Of a DNA stretch of 64,000 nt, positions 7,239-15,264 are shown piece after piece. The position numbers and the translations under genes are program-made. The notes beneath the pieces were generated by a model, which did not search any database, was not told where the DNA came from, and worked only from the letters and a program-made list of their open reading frames with translations. Numbering within the stretch: position 1 is the first letter of the stretch; every line of letters starts with the position of its first letter. This DNA comes from Streptomyces caeruleatus (GTDB lineage Bacteria; Actinomycetota; Actinomycetes; Streptomycetales; Streptomycetaceae), in assembly GCF_001514235.1 (NCBI RefSeq), contig NZ_KQ948927.1, forward strand, positions 505,813 to 569,812. The letters run 5' to 3'.

Positions 7239-9185
7239 TCAGCCCGCCTTCGGCGCGGGCACCCGCGAGGTGAACTGCTCCGCCTGGAGCGAGTACAGCT
7301 CCGCGTAGACACCGCCCGTGGCCAGCAGCTCGTCGGGCGTGCCGGACTCCACTAGCCGGCCCTGGTCGAGGACGTGCACCAGATCGGCGTGGCGGACGGA
7401 CGCCAGCCGGTGCGTGATGAGGACGACCGTCTGCCCGGTGGAGGCCAGGGCGCGGATCTTCTCGAAGACCTCCAGCTCGGCTCGCGCGTCCAGAGCCGCC
7501 GTCGGCTCGTCCACGATCAGGATGCGGCCACGCCGGTACGCCGCCCGGGCGATACCCAGCCGCTGCCACTGCCCGCCGGACAGCTCGTGCCCCCCGCTGA
7601 AGTTGCGCGCCAGCAGGGTGTCCAGCCCGCGCGGCAGATCGGCCACCACGTCCTCGGCCCCGGCCTCGCCCAGCGAGGCGGCCAGCCGCTCCTCGGTGAG
7701 CGGCGCGGAGGAGCGGCCCACGGCGACATTGACCCGGGCGGTGAACGGCCAGCGCTTGAAGTCCTGCGCCACCATCGCGATGCGCTCGGCGAGCTCGTGC
7801 CGGTCGGCGGTCGCCGCGTCGACGTCGTCCCAGAGGATGCGGCCCCGGTCCGGGGTGTACAGCCCCGCCAGCAGCTTCACCAGGGTCGTCTTCCCGGAGC
7901 CGTTCTCGCCGACCAGCGCGACGATCCGGCCGAGCGGGAGGGTGAGCGTGACGTCGTTCAGGGCGGGGCGGGCGGACTCCCCGGGGTAACTGAAGCTGAC
8001 CTTCTCGAAGCGGATCTCCGTCGGATCCTCGGGCAGCGCGACCCCGCCCACCGGAATCGCCCGCTCGGCCGCCTCGACGTACAGCCGCTGGAGATCACCC
8101 ACGAACAGGGCCTCCTCATGGAGCGCGTTGACCTCCAGGACGAGGCTGTCGAGGCTGGAGGAGCCGGTGCGGATCGCGATGACGGCCGTACCCGCCACGG
8201 AGAGCGCCATCGCGCCGGCCAGCAGCAGCCCGCCCAGCGTCGCGTACGTCGCGACGGTCGCGAGCCCCGTCCACGCCGCCGCGATCAGCCCCGTACGCGC
8301 CGCGAGCCGGGCCAGCCGCGCCTGCTCCGCCTCCGCCGTCTCCGACATCGCCCGGTAGTGCCGCAGCAGGAAGGGCCCGACGCCGTGCACGCGGATCTCG
8401 GGTGCGGCGGCCGGCTCGGTCAGCAACCCGCTGATCAGATGGCCGGCGCGGGAGTGCTGCACCCAGGTGTGGAAGGACTCGTAACGGCGCCGGGCGTTGG
8501 TCAGGGCGCTCCAGGCGCTGGGCAGCGTCATGGTCGCGAGGAGGGGCAGCAGGGCGGGATGCAGCACGGTGAGCACACCCGCCGCGGCGATCAGCGAGAT
8601 GGCCGCGTTCACGACCCGCGTGCTGTACGAGATCATGCGCCGGGCGGACCCGGCCCCGTACTGCGCGGTGTCCAGCAGCTTGTGAAAGGCGTGGTCCTCG
8701 ATCGCGGCCAGCTCCACCGCCGCCGCCCGCTCCAGATACAGCTCGGTCGCCACCCGCTCCACCTTGGGCTCCAGCCGCCCCGTGGCATACGTGGACGCGG
8801 CCCGCAGCAACGTCGAGACCACCATCACCGCCGCCATCGCGACCAGCGCGGGAACGGCACCCCGTAACCGCTCCTCCAGCGACCCGCCCCCGATCAGCCG
8901 CCCCAGCACGCTGTTCACGGCCAGCAGCCCCACCGCCTGCCCCAGACCCCGCCCCACCTCGGCCACCAGCACCGTCCGCGCCGCCCGCCGGTCGGCCTGC
9001 CACGCGAGCCGGAAGCTCGACGCCAACAACGACGGCAGCCGCGTCACCATCGCCCGGAAGTTCAGCTCCAGAAAGGCGTCCCGATGTTGGTTCCACCCCA
9101 TGTCGTACCGCAGCGGCCCCCCGAACAACAGCCGCTCCGACTCCGAAACCCCAGCCTCACCAGCACCACGCTTCTTCCCCACCAC
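7239..9185 (-). CDS. ABC exporter, fused membrane and ATPase domains
   Basis: A 648-residue half-transporter. The N-terminal 330 or so residues contain hydrophobic helices (e.g. VPALVAMAAVMVVSTLLRAA, AISLIAAAGVLTVLHPALLP). The ATPase domain has Walker A GENGSGKTT at about 424-432, Q-loop region AMVAQDFKRWPFT, signature LSGGQWQRLGIARA, Walker B ILIVDEPTAALD and switch His in LITHRLASVRHADL. It should act as a homodimer, or with a partner not seen here, at the plasma membrane to export lipid, peptide or drug. Start GTG 9185 follows GGAGGG. No peptidase domain is present, so there is no evidence for a bacteriocin role. Confidence 0.9.
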   Translation of the reverse strand: MVGKKRGAGEAGVSESERLLFGGPLRYDMGWNQHRDAFLELNFRAMVTRLPSLLASSFRLAWQADRRAARTVLVAEVGRGLGQAVGLLAVNSVLGRLIGGGSLEERLRGAVPALVAMAAVMVVSTLLRAASTYATGRLEPKVERVATELYLERAAAVELAAIEDHAFHKLLDTAQYGAGSARRMISYSTRVVNAAISLIAAAGVLTVLHPALLPLLATMTLPSAWSALTNARRRYESFHTWVQHSRAGHLISGLLTEPAAAPEIRVHGVGPFLLRHYRAMSETAEAEQARLARLAARTGLIAAAWTGLATVATYATLGGLLLAGAMALSVAGTAVIAIRTGSSSLDSLVLEVNALHEEALFVGDLQRLYVEAAERAIPVGGVALPEDPTEIRFEKVSFSYPGESARPALNDVTLTLPLGRIVALVGENGSGKTTLVKLLAGLYTPDRGRILWDDVDAATADRHELAERIAMVAQDFKRWPFTARVNVAVGRSSAPLTEERLAASLGEAGAEDVVADLPRGLDTLLARNFSGGHELSGGQWQRLGIARAAYRRGRILIVDEPTAALDARAELEVFEKIRALASTGQTVVLITHRLASVRHADLVHVLDQGRLVESGTPDELLATGGVYAELYSLQAEQFTSRVPAPKAG

Positions 9186-9285
9186 ACACCCTCCCCCGAC
9201 CGACGGAGGGCCACTATGGCGGGCCGGGGATGAGCAGGGGAGGGCGCGAGCGGACCTGGCAGGCGCGCGCGGGCGTGCACTCTCA

Positions 9286-9377
9286 GCCTGTCCGGCGTTT
9301 GAGGACGAGGCCCGGAGGGCCGACGGGGGTCCAGGGGGCGGAGCCCCCTGGCGGGGTCGAAGGGGCGGAGCCCCTTC
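9286..9377. repeat. Dispersed Streptomyces intergenic element with two GC hairpins
   Basis: The block starts with CCTGTCCGGCGTTTGAGGAC and contains two strong hairpins. The first has arms CCAGGGGG/CCCCCTGG (9331-9351) and the second GAAGGGG/CCCCTTC (9359-9377), both around the shared loop CGGAG. This arrangement is a widely repeated intergenic sequence in Streptomyces genomes as I know them. It lies between the divergent ABC start and the convergent end of the 9429 gene and could terminate transcription of the latter. Confidence 0.65.
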
Positions 9378-9428
9378 AAGGGATGGGACGGGTAGGGGCG
9401 GCGGGGGCGAGAAACGACCGTAGAAGCC

Positions 9429-9866
9429 CTACGCCGAGATCTGCCGAGACCAGGACGGCGTAATCCCCATCACCCGGCACAACGCCAGATACAGCGGAAT
9501 CGGCGGCGTGTAAGGCACCGACCCCTCCGGCCGATGAATCAACCGAGGCGTGTCCAGCACCACCGCCCCCGTCGAGTACCGCACAGCCCCCGGCCACTCC
9601 AACGCGTAATCGGAATCCGACGGCACGATCCACCACCAGTGCGCCTCATCGGCGTACACACACCCCACCCGAGGCAACCGAGGCATGATCAGCGGCCCGA
9701 ACCGCGCCGGCACCGCCACCGCGTCACACCCCAGCGGCGCCGTCATCCCGTCCGGCACGGGCAGTCGCCGAGGCGCGGCCGAGGCGGCGGGCAGAGCACG
9801 GCGAAGACGGACCAGCGTGTCCAGGCTCAGCACCTGACCGCCGCCGGACACGCCCCTTACAGCCAT
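9429..9866 (-). CDS. Hypothetical protein coupled to an RsbW-like ATPase
   Basis: A 145-residue soluble protein without a domain I can name. It has a conserved-looking core (CVYADEAHWWWIVPSDSDYA, LEWPGAVRYSTGAVV) rich in aromatic residues and Pro. The chosen ATG 9866 lies inside the last codons of the upstream ATP-binding gene (10-base overlap), with GGGGAACGGGG ahead of it, which suggests translational coupling. Proteins of this type commonly sit next to anti-sigma-like ATPases in Streptomyces. A role as partner or target of that ATPase is inferred only. Confidence 0.7.
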   Translation of the reverse strand: MAVRGVSGGGQVLSLDTLVRLRRALPAASAAPRRLPVPDGMTAPLGCDAVAVPARFGPLIMPRLPRVGCVYADEAHWWWIVPSDSDYALEWPGAVRYSTGAVVLDTPRLIHRPEGSVPYTPPIPLYLALCRVMGITPSWSRQISA

Positions 9867-10495
9867 GTGGACCCCGTTCCCCTGCCGTACCGCGCCTGCG
9901 CCTCGTCCTCGTCGCCGGACCCCCCGGACGGCCCCGGCTTGGGCCGGGACCCCCACCCGAGATCGTTGTACGGCCCTGTCCCGGCGTCGGAAGGGTCGGG
10001 AAACCCGGCAGCGCGCGCCAGATCGGCCCAGACCACGAGACCGGCCCCCTGCTCATGGGCCCCCCACGCATGACAGAGGGCGTCGATGAGCAGTAGCCCC
10101 CTGCCGTGCTCGTCCTCGGGGCGCGCGGCCAGCGGGTGCGGTTCACCCGGCGCGCACCCTTCGTCGCGTACGGCTATTCGCACCAGGTCGGCACCGTCGT
10201 GCAGCTCGCACACGATGTGCTCGCTCGCCGTGTGCACGATCGCGTTGGTGACCAGCTCGGACACGACAAGGGCTGCCGTGTCGCAGGTGTCCTCGCACAC
10301 CGCCCAGCCGTTCAGCCGCGCCCTGGTCAGGCGTCTGGCCTGCGCGGGCGAACCCGGATGCGCGGCCAGTTCGAAGCGGAACCGGCGCTCGGCGGCGGTG
10401 CCCCGCTGGGGCCCGACCGCCGGGGCGGCACCGAGGCCGTGGGGGGCCGCGGCGGCGTCTGTTCCTAAGGGCGGGGACGGAATCACGCTTGCCAC
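9857..10495 (-). CDS. RsbW-like ATP-binding protein (HATPase_c_2)
   Basis: A 212-residue protein from GTG 10495; a TTG at 10522 would add nine residues. The GHKL ATP-binding core is clear: N box SELVTNAIVHT, D box VRDEGCAPG and G2 box GRGLLLIDALCHAWG. There is no histidine-phosphotransfer domain, so this is the anti-sigma/serine-kinase type rather than a two-component sensor. The C-terminal 50 residues are low-complexity Gly/Pro/acidic. It is divergent from the XRE-DUF397 pair, a pairing seen repeatedly in Streptomyces regulatory loci (whiJ-like clusters). A 15-bp perfect dyad lies 17 bases upstream of the start and may be its operator. Confidence 0.85.
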   Translation of the reverse strand: MASVIPSPPLGTDAAAAPHGLGAAPAVGPQRGTAAERRFRFELAAHPGSPAQARRLTRARLNGWAVCEDTCDTAALVVSELVTNAIVHTASEHIVCELHDGADLVRIAVRDEGCAPGEPHPLAARPEDEHGRGLLLIDALCHAWGAHEQGAGLVVWADLARAAGFPDPSDAGTGPYNDLGWGSRPKPGPSGGSGDEDEAQARYGRGTGSTWL

Positions 10496-10511
10496 TATCG
10501 CCCCGCCGTGA

Positions 10512-10547
10512 ACACTTGGCAAGTGTCACTCTGAAAAATGCAGAGTG
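10512..10547. promoter_or_regulatory. Two adjacent inverted repeats, candidate operators
   Basis: First dyad ACACTT-GGC-AAGTGT (10512-10526). It is followed at once by CACTCTG-AAAAATG-CAGAGTG (10527-10547). Both are perfect, and they sit immediately upstream of the RsbW-like gene start, where a repressor such as the divergent XRE protein could act. Confidence 0.6.
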
Positions 10548-10687
10548 CTGTGTGACTCTCTGGAAGGCCGTGGCACACTGCTGGCAACAGCATGTCGAAC
10601 GGCGCCAGTTGGGATCACCGAGGATCGTCCGGTTCTGCCGAGGTCCTCGAATAGGTCTTCGAATGGCGCCGTCGGCCTGTCAGGATG

Positions 10688-10832
10688 CAGCCGACCGGCC
10701 GGATCAGCCGACCGGCCAGGATCCGACCGGCCGGATCAGCCGACCGGCCAGGATCCGGTCGGCCGGATCAGCCGACCGGCCAGGATCCGGTCGGCCGGAT
10801 CAGCCGACCGGCCAGGATCCGGTCGGCCTGTC
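10688..10832. repeat. 32-bp tandem array with internal dyads
   Basis: One 17-base partial unit followed by four 32-base units (boundaries 10705, 10737, 10769, 10801). Two middle units are identical. Each contains CCGACCGGCC, a BamHI-like GGATCC and GGTCGGCC, so each unit is itself an inverted repeat (CCGACC...GGTCGG). The array ends about 40 bases before the XRE start GTG 10873. Confidence 0.93.
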
Positions 10833-10872
10833 AGATTTCAGTCGATGGGATTTCGTTTCGTGGAGGTGGAGC

Positions 10873-11733
10873 GTGAGCGAGCCGCGGTCCGCGCCTACGG
10901 TCGGCCAGGTCGTTCTCGGCCGTCGCCTGCTCGACCTGCGTGAACGCGCCGGGCTCAAGCGCGAGGAGGCCGCCCGCGTCCTGCGCGTCGCCCCCGCCAC
11001 GGTCCGCCGTATGGAAATGGCCGAGGTGGGGCTGAAGATCCCGTACCTCCAGCTGCTCCTGAAGGCCTACGGCATCTCCGACGACGAGGCCGAGGCCTTC
11101 GTGCAGCTGGCCGAGGAGGCCAACAGACCCGGCTGGTGGCAGCGGTTCCACGACATCCTGCCCGGCTGGTTCTCGATGTACGTCAGCCTGGAGGGCGCCG
11201 CCAGCCTCATCCGGTCGTACGAGCCCCACTTCGTGCCCGGTCTGCTCCAGACCGAGGACTACGCGCGCGGAGTGCTGAGATCGGGCGCCATCGGCCAGAC
11301 CAGCCCCGACGACATCGAGGGCCATGTCGCCCTGCGCATGCAACGCCAGCAGCTGCTCACCCGGGAGGACGCGCCCCGACTGTGGGTCGTGATGGACGAG
11401 ACCGTACTGCGCCGCCAGGTGGGCGGCCCGGAGGTGATGCGTGCCCAGATCGACCGTCTGCTCGAGGCCACGAAGCTGCCCAACGTGACGTTGCAGGTGG
11501 CCCCGTTCGCGAACGGGCCGCACCCCGGCACGTACGGGCCCTTCGTGCTGTTCCGATTCGCCATGTCAGAACTGCCGGACATGGTCTACAGCGAGTACCT
11601 GACCGGCGCCGTCTACCTCGACGCGCGCACCGAGGTGGCGACCCACCTGGAGGTCATGGACCGCATGGCGGCGCAGGCCGCTACGGCGCATCGCACGAAG
11701 GGGATCCTCCGGGATCTCCGCAAGGAGCTGTGA
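10873..11733 (+). CDS. XRE-family regulator with DUF5753 domain
   Basis: A 286-residue protein starting at GTG 10873 with GGAGGT 5 bases upstream. The N-terminal HTH is at about 10-68 (LRERAGLKREEAARVLRVAP, then TVRRMEMAEVGLK). The C-terminal DUF5753 spans about 95-275, with WWQRFHDILPGWFSMYVSLE, the family hallmark YEPHFVPGLLQTEDYAR and RQVGGPEVM. The stop TGA is directly followed by the ATG of the DUF397 gene, forming the classic XRE/DUF397 pair related to the WhiJ/BldB-type developmental regulators. Some such pairs have been described as behaving like antitoxin/toxin, a property not testable here. The 32-bp array upstream is the obvious candidate binding region. Confidence 0.93.
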   Translation: MSEPRSAPTVGQVVLGRRLLDLRERAGLKREEAARVLRVAPATVRRMEMAEVGLKIPYLQLLLKAYGISDDEAEAFVQLAEEANRPGWWQRFHDILPGWFSMYVSLEGAASLIRSYEPHFVPGLLQTEDYARGVLRSGAIGQTSPDDIEGHVALRMQRQQLLTREDAPRLWVVMDETVLRRQVGGPEVMRAQIDRLLEATKLPNVTLQVAPFANGPHPGTYGPFVLFRFAMSELPDMVYSEYLTGAVYLDARTEVATHLEVMDRMAAQAATAHRTKGILRDLRKEL

Positions 11734-11988
11734 ATGGATCGCATCAAGCCGCGCATACAGGTCTACAACGGCATGCCCGCGCGGGACTTGGGCAGCGAAG
11801 GCTGGCACAAGCCGTGGAGCGGCGGCAACGGAGGCAACTGCCTGGAGGCGATGAAGCTCGCCGACGGCCGGATCGCCGTCCGTCAGTCGACCGACCCGGA
11901 CGGGCCGGCGCTGATCTACACCTCGGCCGAGATGACGGCGTTCATCGAGGGCGCCAAGGCGGGGGAGGCGGACTTCCTTCTCTCCTGA
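11734..11988 (+). CDS. DUF397 protein, partner of the XRE regulator
   Basis: An 84-residue protein with the DUF397 pattern: GWHKPWSGGNGGNCLEAMKL, then ADGRIAVRQSTDPDGPALIY and TSAEMTAFIEGAKAGEAD. It begins at the base after the XRE stop codon, so the two are co-translated. DUF397 proteins are small acidic partners of DUF5753 regulators and include BldB relatives; they modulate DNA binding of the regulator. The N-terminal 15 residues before the domain are somewhat longer than usual. No Shine-Dalgarno separate from the XRE coding end is needed given the abutment. Confidence 0.92.
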   Translation: MDRIKPRIQVYNGMPARDLGSEGWHKPWSGGNGGNCLEAMKLADGRIAVRQSTDPDGPALIYTSAEMTAFIEGAKAGEADFLLS

Positions 11989-12075
11989 GCCGTTTGAGTC
12001 ACTTGCCTGCCCTGAACCGTAACTACCTTGATCTGGTGCTTAGTTGATAATCCATTGCGTCTTACGGAGTGCCTC

Positions 12076-12864
12076 ATGACTGCGATCGACACCAGCAAGC
12101 CGCATCCCGCGCGGATGTACGACTGGTATCTCGGCGGCAAGGACAACTACCCCGTCGACGAGGCCATGGGGCAGCAGATGCTCGCCCTCGACCCGCGCGT
12201 CCCGGTGATGGCGCGGGTCAACCGGGCGTTCATGCACCGTGCCACCCGCTGGCTCGCCAAGAACGGCGTACGCCAGTTCCTGGACATCGGCACCGGAATC
12301 CCGACCGAGCCGAACCTTCATCAGATCGCCCAGGGGGTCGCCCCCGACGCACGCGTCGTCTACTGCGACAACGACCCCATCGTGCTGGCCCACGCGGCCG
12401 CCCTGCTGCGCGGCACGGCGGAGGGCGTCACCGAGTATCTGCAGGCCGATGTGCGCGATCCGGACGCCATCGTCGAGGGCGCCCGGAAGATCCTGGACTT
12501 CAGCCGTCCGGTGGCCCTCTCCCTCGTCGCGCTGCTGCACTTCGTCTCCGACGAGGACGGCGCGCACGAACTGGTCCGCCGACTGCTGTCCGAACTCCCC
12601 TCGGGCAGCTACCTGGTGGTGTCCCACGCGACCGCCGACTTCACCCCCGAGGAGTCGAAGGCGGCGACCGAGAAGCTGAAGGCGGCCGGCGTCACGCTGG
12701 CCCTGCGCTCCCGCGAGGAGTTCGCCCGCTTCTTCGACGGCCTCGAACTCGTCGAGCCCGGCGTCGAGGTGCCGCACCACTGGCACCCCGAGCTGGGGGA
12801 GCCGGTGCCCGGGCAGAACGACGGGGTCATCCCCGGGTACGGGGCGGTGGGGCGCAAGCCCTAG
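12076..12864 (+). CDS. Methyltransf_19 family SAM-dependent methyltransferase-like protein
   Basis: A 262-residue protein from ATG 12076 behind GGAG. Family features are HPARMYDWYLGGKDNYPVD at the N terminus, the SAM-binding loop FLDIGTGIPTEPNLH (about 75), YCDNDPIVLAH at the acidic residue after strand 2, and ALLHFVSDEDG. The C-terminal ends with VIPGYGAVGRKP. This actinobacterial family usually sits beside XRE/DUF397 and RsbW-like genes, as here, but its methyl acceptor is not known. It lies 87 bases downstream of the DUF397 gene and may be read from the same promoter or from its own. Confidence 0.9.
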   Translation: MTAIDTSKPHPARMYDWYLGGKDNYPVDEAMGQQMLALDPRVPVMARVNRAFMHRATRWLAKNGVRQFLDIGTGIPTEPNLHQIAQGVAPDARVVYCDNDPIVLAHAAALLRGTAEGVTEYLQADVRDPDAIVEGARKILDFSRPVALSLVALLHFVSDEDGAHELVRRLLSELPSGSYLVVSHATADFTPEESKAATEKLKAAGVTLALRSREEFARFFDGLELVEPGVEVPHHWHPELGEPVPGQNDGVIPGYGAVGRKP

Positions 12865-12921
12865 GCGTACTGCCGGCCGTGCTTACAGGTACGCCCTCAT
12901 GCGCCGCGGAGCGGCCACCAG

Positions 12922-12980
12922 GCGGTGAGCCGGGAAGGGGGCGGTGAGCCGGGGACGGGGGCGGTGAGCCGGGAACGGGG
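12922..12980. repeat. Three tandem ~20-bp units in the pseudogene end
   Basis: Units start GCGGTGAGCC and end in A(A/C)GGGG. They are 19, 20 and 20 bases long with two or three differences. They fall in the degenerate 3' part of the PEP-utilizing remnant. Confidence 0.85.
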
Positions 12981-13455
12981 CGGGAAGTGACGCGCGGCGT
13001 CGTCCGTGGCGCCGACGACCGCCGGTAGCCCGAACTCCCTTGCCAGGAACGCCAGATGGGATGACCGGCTGCCGGTCTGGGCGACCAGGCCGGGGCGACC
13101 GGTGAGGCCGGGCAGCAGCGGGGGCGAGCGCGGGTCCAGGGTGCGTACGACCAGCACGGCGTCTGTCGGGCGGGGGCCCGTGCCGTCCCTCACCGTCCCC
13201 GCGACGCGGCCCGGCGGACACGCCCCGCAGGCCTTCGCCCCGGCCGGCCCCGCGCTCGGCGACCACGACCTGACCGTCCGCGAGCCGGAACGCGGCCGGC
13301 GGTGGGCGCGAGGGGGGGAGGGGGGGGCGGATCGGGCCCGCGGCACGCGCGCGTGGAGGTCGCGGGGCACGGTACCGCCGCCCGGCAAGACGACCAGCTC
13401 CGACCACCGCAACAGCCCGACGCGCGCCAGGCCGAGCCGAGCCCGCGCGCTCCGG

Positions 13456-13497
13456 GTGCCGGGTGCCGGGTGCCGGACGCCGGACGCCGGACGCCGA
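13456..13497. repeat. Six-copy heptanucleotide array interrupting the remnant
   Basis: GTGCCGG three times, ACGCCGG twice and ACGCCGA once. Seven bases per unit shifts the frame with each slip, and the coding signal of the remnant changes frame across this array. Confidence 0.92.
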
Positions 13498-13594
13498 GTC
13501 GAGCAGCGCGAGCCAGCGGTGGCGGGGCCGGACGGTGCCAAGAAGACGCAGGTCGGCGGCGGCGCGCCCGCCCACGGTCGTGACCTCCGGCATC

Positions 13595-13706
13595 GCACCC
13601 CGTCACTCACCCGGCGGCGGCAGCACCGCGCACAGTGCCTCCAGTGCCGCGCACCCCGTCACTCACCCGGTGGCGGCAGCACCGCGCACAGTGCCTCCAG
13701 TGCCGC
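13595..13706. repeat. 56-bp tandem duplication of the MocR 3' end
   Basis: Bases 13595-13650 and 13651-13706 are identical except for one C/T difference (13615 versus 13671). The right copy contains the stop and last codons of the MocR gene; the left copy is the extra one, inserted between that gene and the pseudogene. Confidence 0.95.
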
Positions 13707-15230
13707 TCCGTACGCATGCTCCGAGGGCGTCGCATAGCCCACGACGATGCCGTCGCGGACCGGCATGTCCGGTTCCGTGGCGTCCGGGTGCCGGAACTCG
13801 GCGAGGCCGTCCAGGGCGATGCCCTGCCAGACGGCCGCCTTGACCGTAGACCGCTCGGTGCCGGGCGGCAGCCGCAGCACCGCGTGGAGTCCGGCGGCGA
13901 CACCGGTGACCTCGACGCGCGGCGCGTGCGTGGCGAGGGCGGCCACGAGGCGGTCGCGGCGACGGCGATAGCGCTGCCGCATCCGCCGTACATGACGGTC
14001 GTACGCCCCGGAGACGATGAAGTCGGCGAGGCTCAGCTGATCGAGGACGCTCGCCCATGCCTCACGCTCGCCCTTGGCCGCCAGCACGCCGTCGACGTAC
14101 CGCTCCGGCAGCACCATCCACCCGAGACGCACGGCCGGCGACAGGCTCTTGCTGACCGAGCCGATGAAGATCACCCGCTCCGGATCGAGGCCCTGGACGG
14201 CACCTACGGGCTTGCGGTCGTAGCGGAACTCCCCGTCGTAGTCGTCCTCCAGCACCACGCCTCCCCGCGCGCGTGCCCAGTCGATCACGGCGGCGCGGCG
14301 CTCGGCGTGCAACGGGCCGCCGGTCGGGAACTGGTGCGCGGGCGTGAGTAGTACGGCCCGCTGGCGTCCCAGCAGGTCAACGCGGGCGCCGTCCTCGTCG
14401 AGGGGGAGCGGCACGGTCCGTACGCCCGCGCCGGCGAGGAGCTCCCGATGGAAGCCCAGCCCGTACGCCTCCACGGCCAGCGGGCCGCGCAGCACACCGC
14501 CGCCCCCGCTCCCGTCCTGCCCGAACAGCAGCCGCAGGGCGTGCGCGAACCCGGAGCAGATCACGATCCGGCCGGGCTCGGTGCGCACGCCACGCGCGCG
14601 TGCCAGGTACTCGGTGAGCGCCTCCCGCAACTCCACGCGCCCGGCGGGATCACCGGGCCCGAAGGCCTCGTTCGGCGCCTGCTGCAGGGCCCGCCGGTAG
14701 GAGGTCAGCCAGGCGGCGCGCGGAAACGCCGAGGCGTCGGGCGTGCCCTGCCGAAGGTCGTGCCGAGGCCCACGCGCGCGTGGCGGTGCCTTGCGCGGCA
14801 CCCGCTCGGCCCGCCGCAGGGGCTCGGCCCGCTCGGCCACCCTCGTCCCCGAGCCCTGCCGCGCGGTGAGCCACCCCTCGGCGACCAGTTCCGCGTACGC
14901 GTCGGCCACGGTGTTGCGGGCGATCCCGAGGTCGGCGGCGAGCGAGCGGTACGGCGGCAGCCGGGTGCCGGGCGCGAGCCGGCCCTCGCGCACGGCGTCA
15001 CGCAGCGCGCGGGTCAACGCGGCCCGTCGCCCGCCCGGCCCCGAGGACCCAGACGGATCGGACAGATCCAGATGCAGATCGGCGCCGATCCGTGCCGACG
15101 AGTCGACCCATGAGTCGCCCGACGAGTCGCCCGCCGAGTCGCCCCACGAGTCGCCCCACGAGTCGCCCCACGAGTCGCCCGACGAGTCGCCCCCCGGCCC
15201 GGCCTCGGAATTGACCCATGATTTCGCCAT
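13659..15230 (-). CDS. MocR/GabR-type regulator (GntR HTH fused to aminotransferase domain)
   Basis: A 523-residue protein. The first 45 residues are a low-complexity GDSW/GDSS repeat. A GntR HTH follows (RDAVREGRLAPGTRLPPYRS, RNTVADAYAELVAEGWLTAR, about 70-140). After a linker comes a fold-type I aminotransferase domain with the PLP-binding region GSVSKSLSPAVRLGWMVLP, in which the Schiff-base lysine is SVSKS. YDGEFRYDRKPVGA lies just before it. Such proteins sense PLP or an amino compound and control a neighbour. The divergent neighbour is an AhpD-like gene 48 bases away, a frequent pairing. The stop lies inside the 56-bp duplicated block. The repeat at the N terminus is not part of the family core. 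Confidence 0.92.
   Translation of the reverse strand: MAKSWVNSEAGPGGDSSGDSWGDSWGDSWGDSAGDSSGDSWVDSSARIGADLHLDLSDPSGSSGPGGRRAALTRALRDAVREGRLAPGTRLPPYRSLAADLGIARNTVADAYAELVAEGWLTARQGSGTRVAERAEPLRRAERVPRKAPPRARGPRHDLRQGTPDASAFPRAAWLTSYRRALQQAPNEAFGPGDPAGRVELREALTEYLARARGVRTEPGRIVICSGFAHALRLLFGQDGSGGGGVLRGPLAVEAYGLGFHRELLAGAGVRTVPLPLDEDGARVDLLGRQRAVLLTPAHQFPTGGPLHAERRAAVIDWARARGGVVLEDDYDGEFRYDRKPVGAVQGLDPERVIFIGSVSKSLSPAVRLGWMVLPERYVDGVLAAKGEREAWASVLDQLSLADFIVSGAYDRHVRRMRQRYRRRRDRLVAALATHAPRVEVTGVAAGLHAVLRLPPGTERSTVKAAVWQGIALDGLAEFRHPDATEPDMPVRDGIVVGYATPSEHAYGAALEALCAVLPPPGE
15100..15195 (-). repeat. Eight-copy 12-bp repeat encoding the GDSW tract of MocR
   Basis: Eight 12-base units, + strand consensus GAGTCGCCCCAC with variants. 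On the minus strand they encode four-residue repeats of G-D-S-W/S/A near residues 12-44. The unit keeps frame. It lies close to the divergent promoter, so length changes would also alter promoter-proximal mRNA. Confidence 0.95.
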
Positions 15231-15264
15231 GGAAATGCACCCTACAGCCGGTCTTTTCGACCCG

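Larger units (their letters stand above)
10496..10872. other. Divergent regulatory region of the ATPase and XRE genes
   Basis: 377 noncoding bases between divergent starts. They hold two inverted repeats near the ATPase start and a 32-bp tandem array near the XRE start, each listed separately. The middle (10550-10687) shows no structure that I can support. Confidence 0.7.
12897..13610 (-). pseudogene. Frameshifted remnant of a PEP-utilizing enzyme (mobile swivelling domain)
   Basis: No single frame codes, but recognizable pieces appear in order across frames. VTTVGGRAAADLRLLGTVRP is in one frame. ARLGLARVGLLRWSELVVLP is in the next. FRLADGQVVVAER is back in the first. TDAVLVVRTLDPRSPPLLPG and SSHLAFLAREFGLPAVVGA are in the second. 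The latter two match the PEP-utilizing mobile domain of PEP synthase/PPDK-like enzymes, where a TGS-(x)-SH catalytic region precedes AREFGxP. The ATP-grasp part is missing. One frame change coincides with a heptamer array (13456-13497) and another with G-runs near 13310. The locus is most likely a decaying C-terminal fragment. Confidence 0.6.

Noticed and set aside
10688..10832. CRISPR-like array
   Set aside because: Units are contiguous with no unique spacers and no cas genes are nearby.
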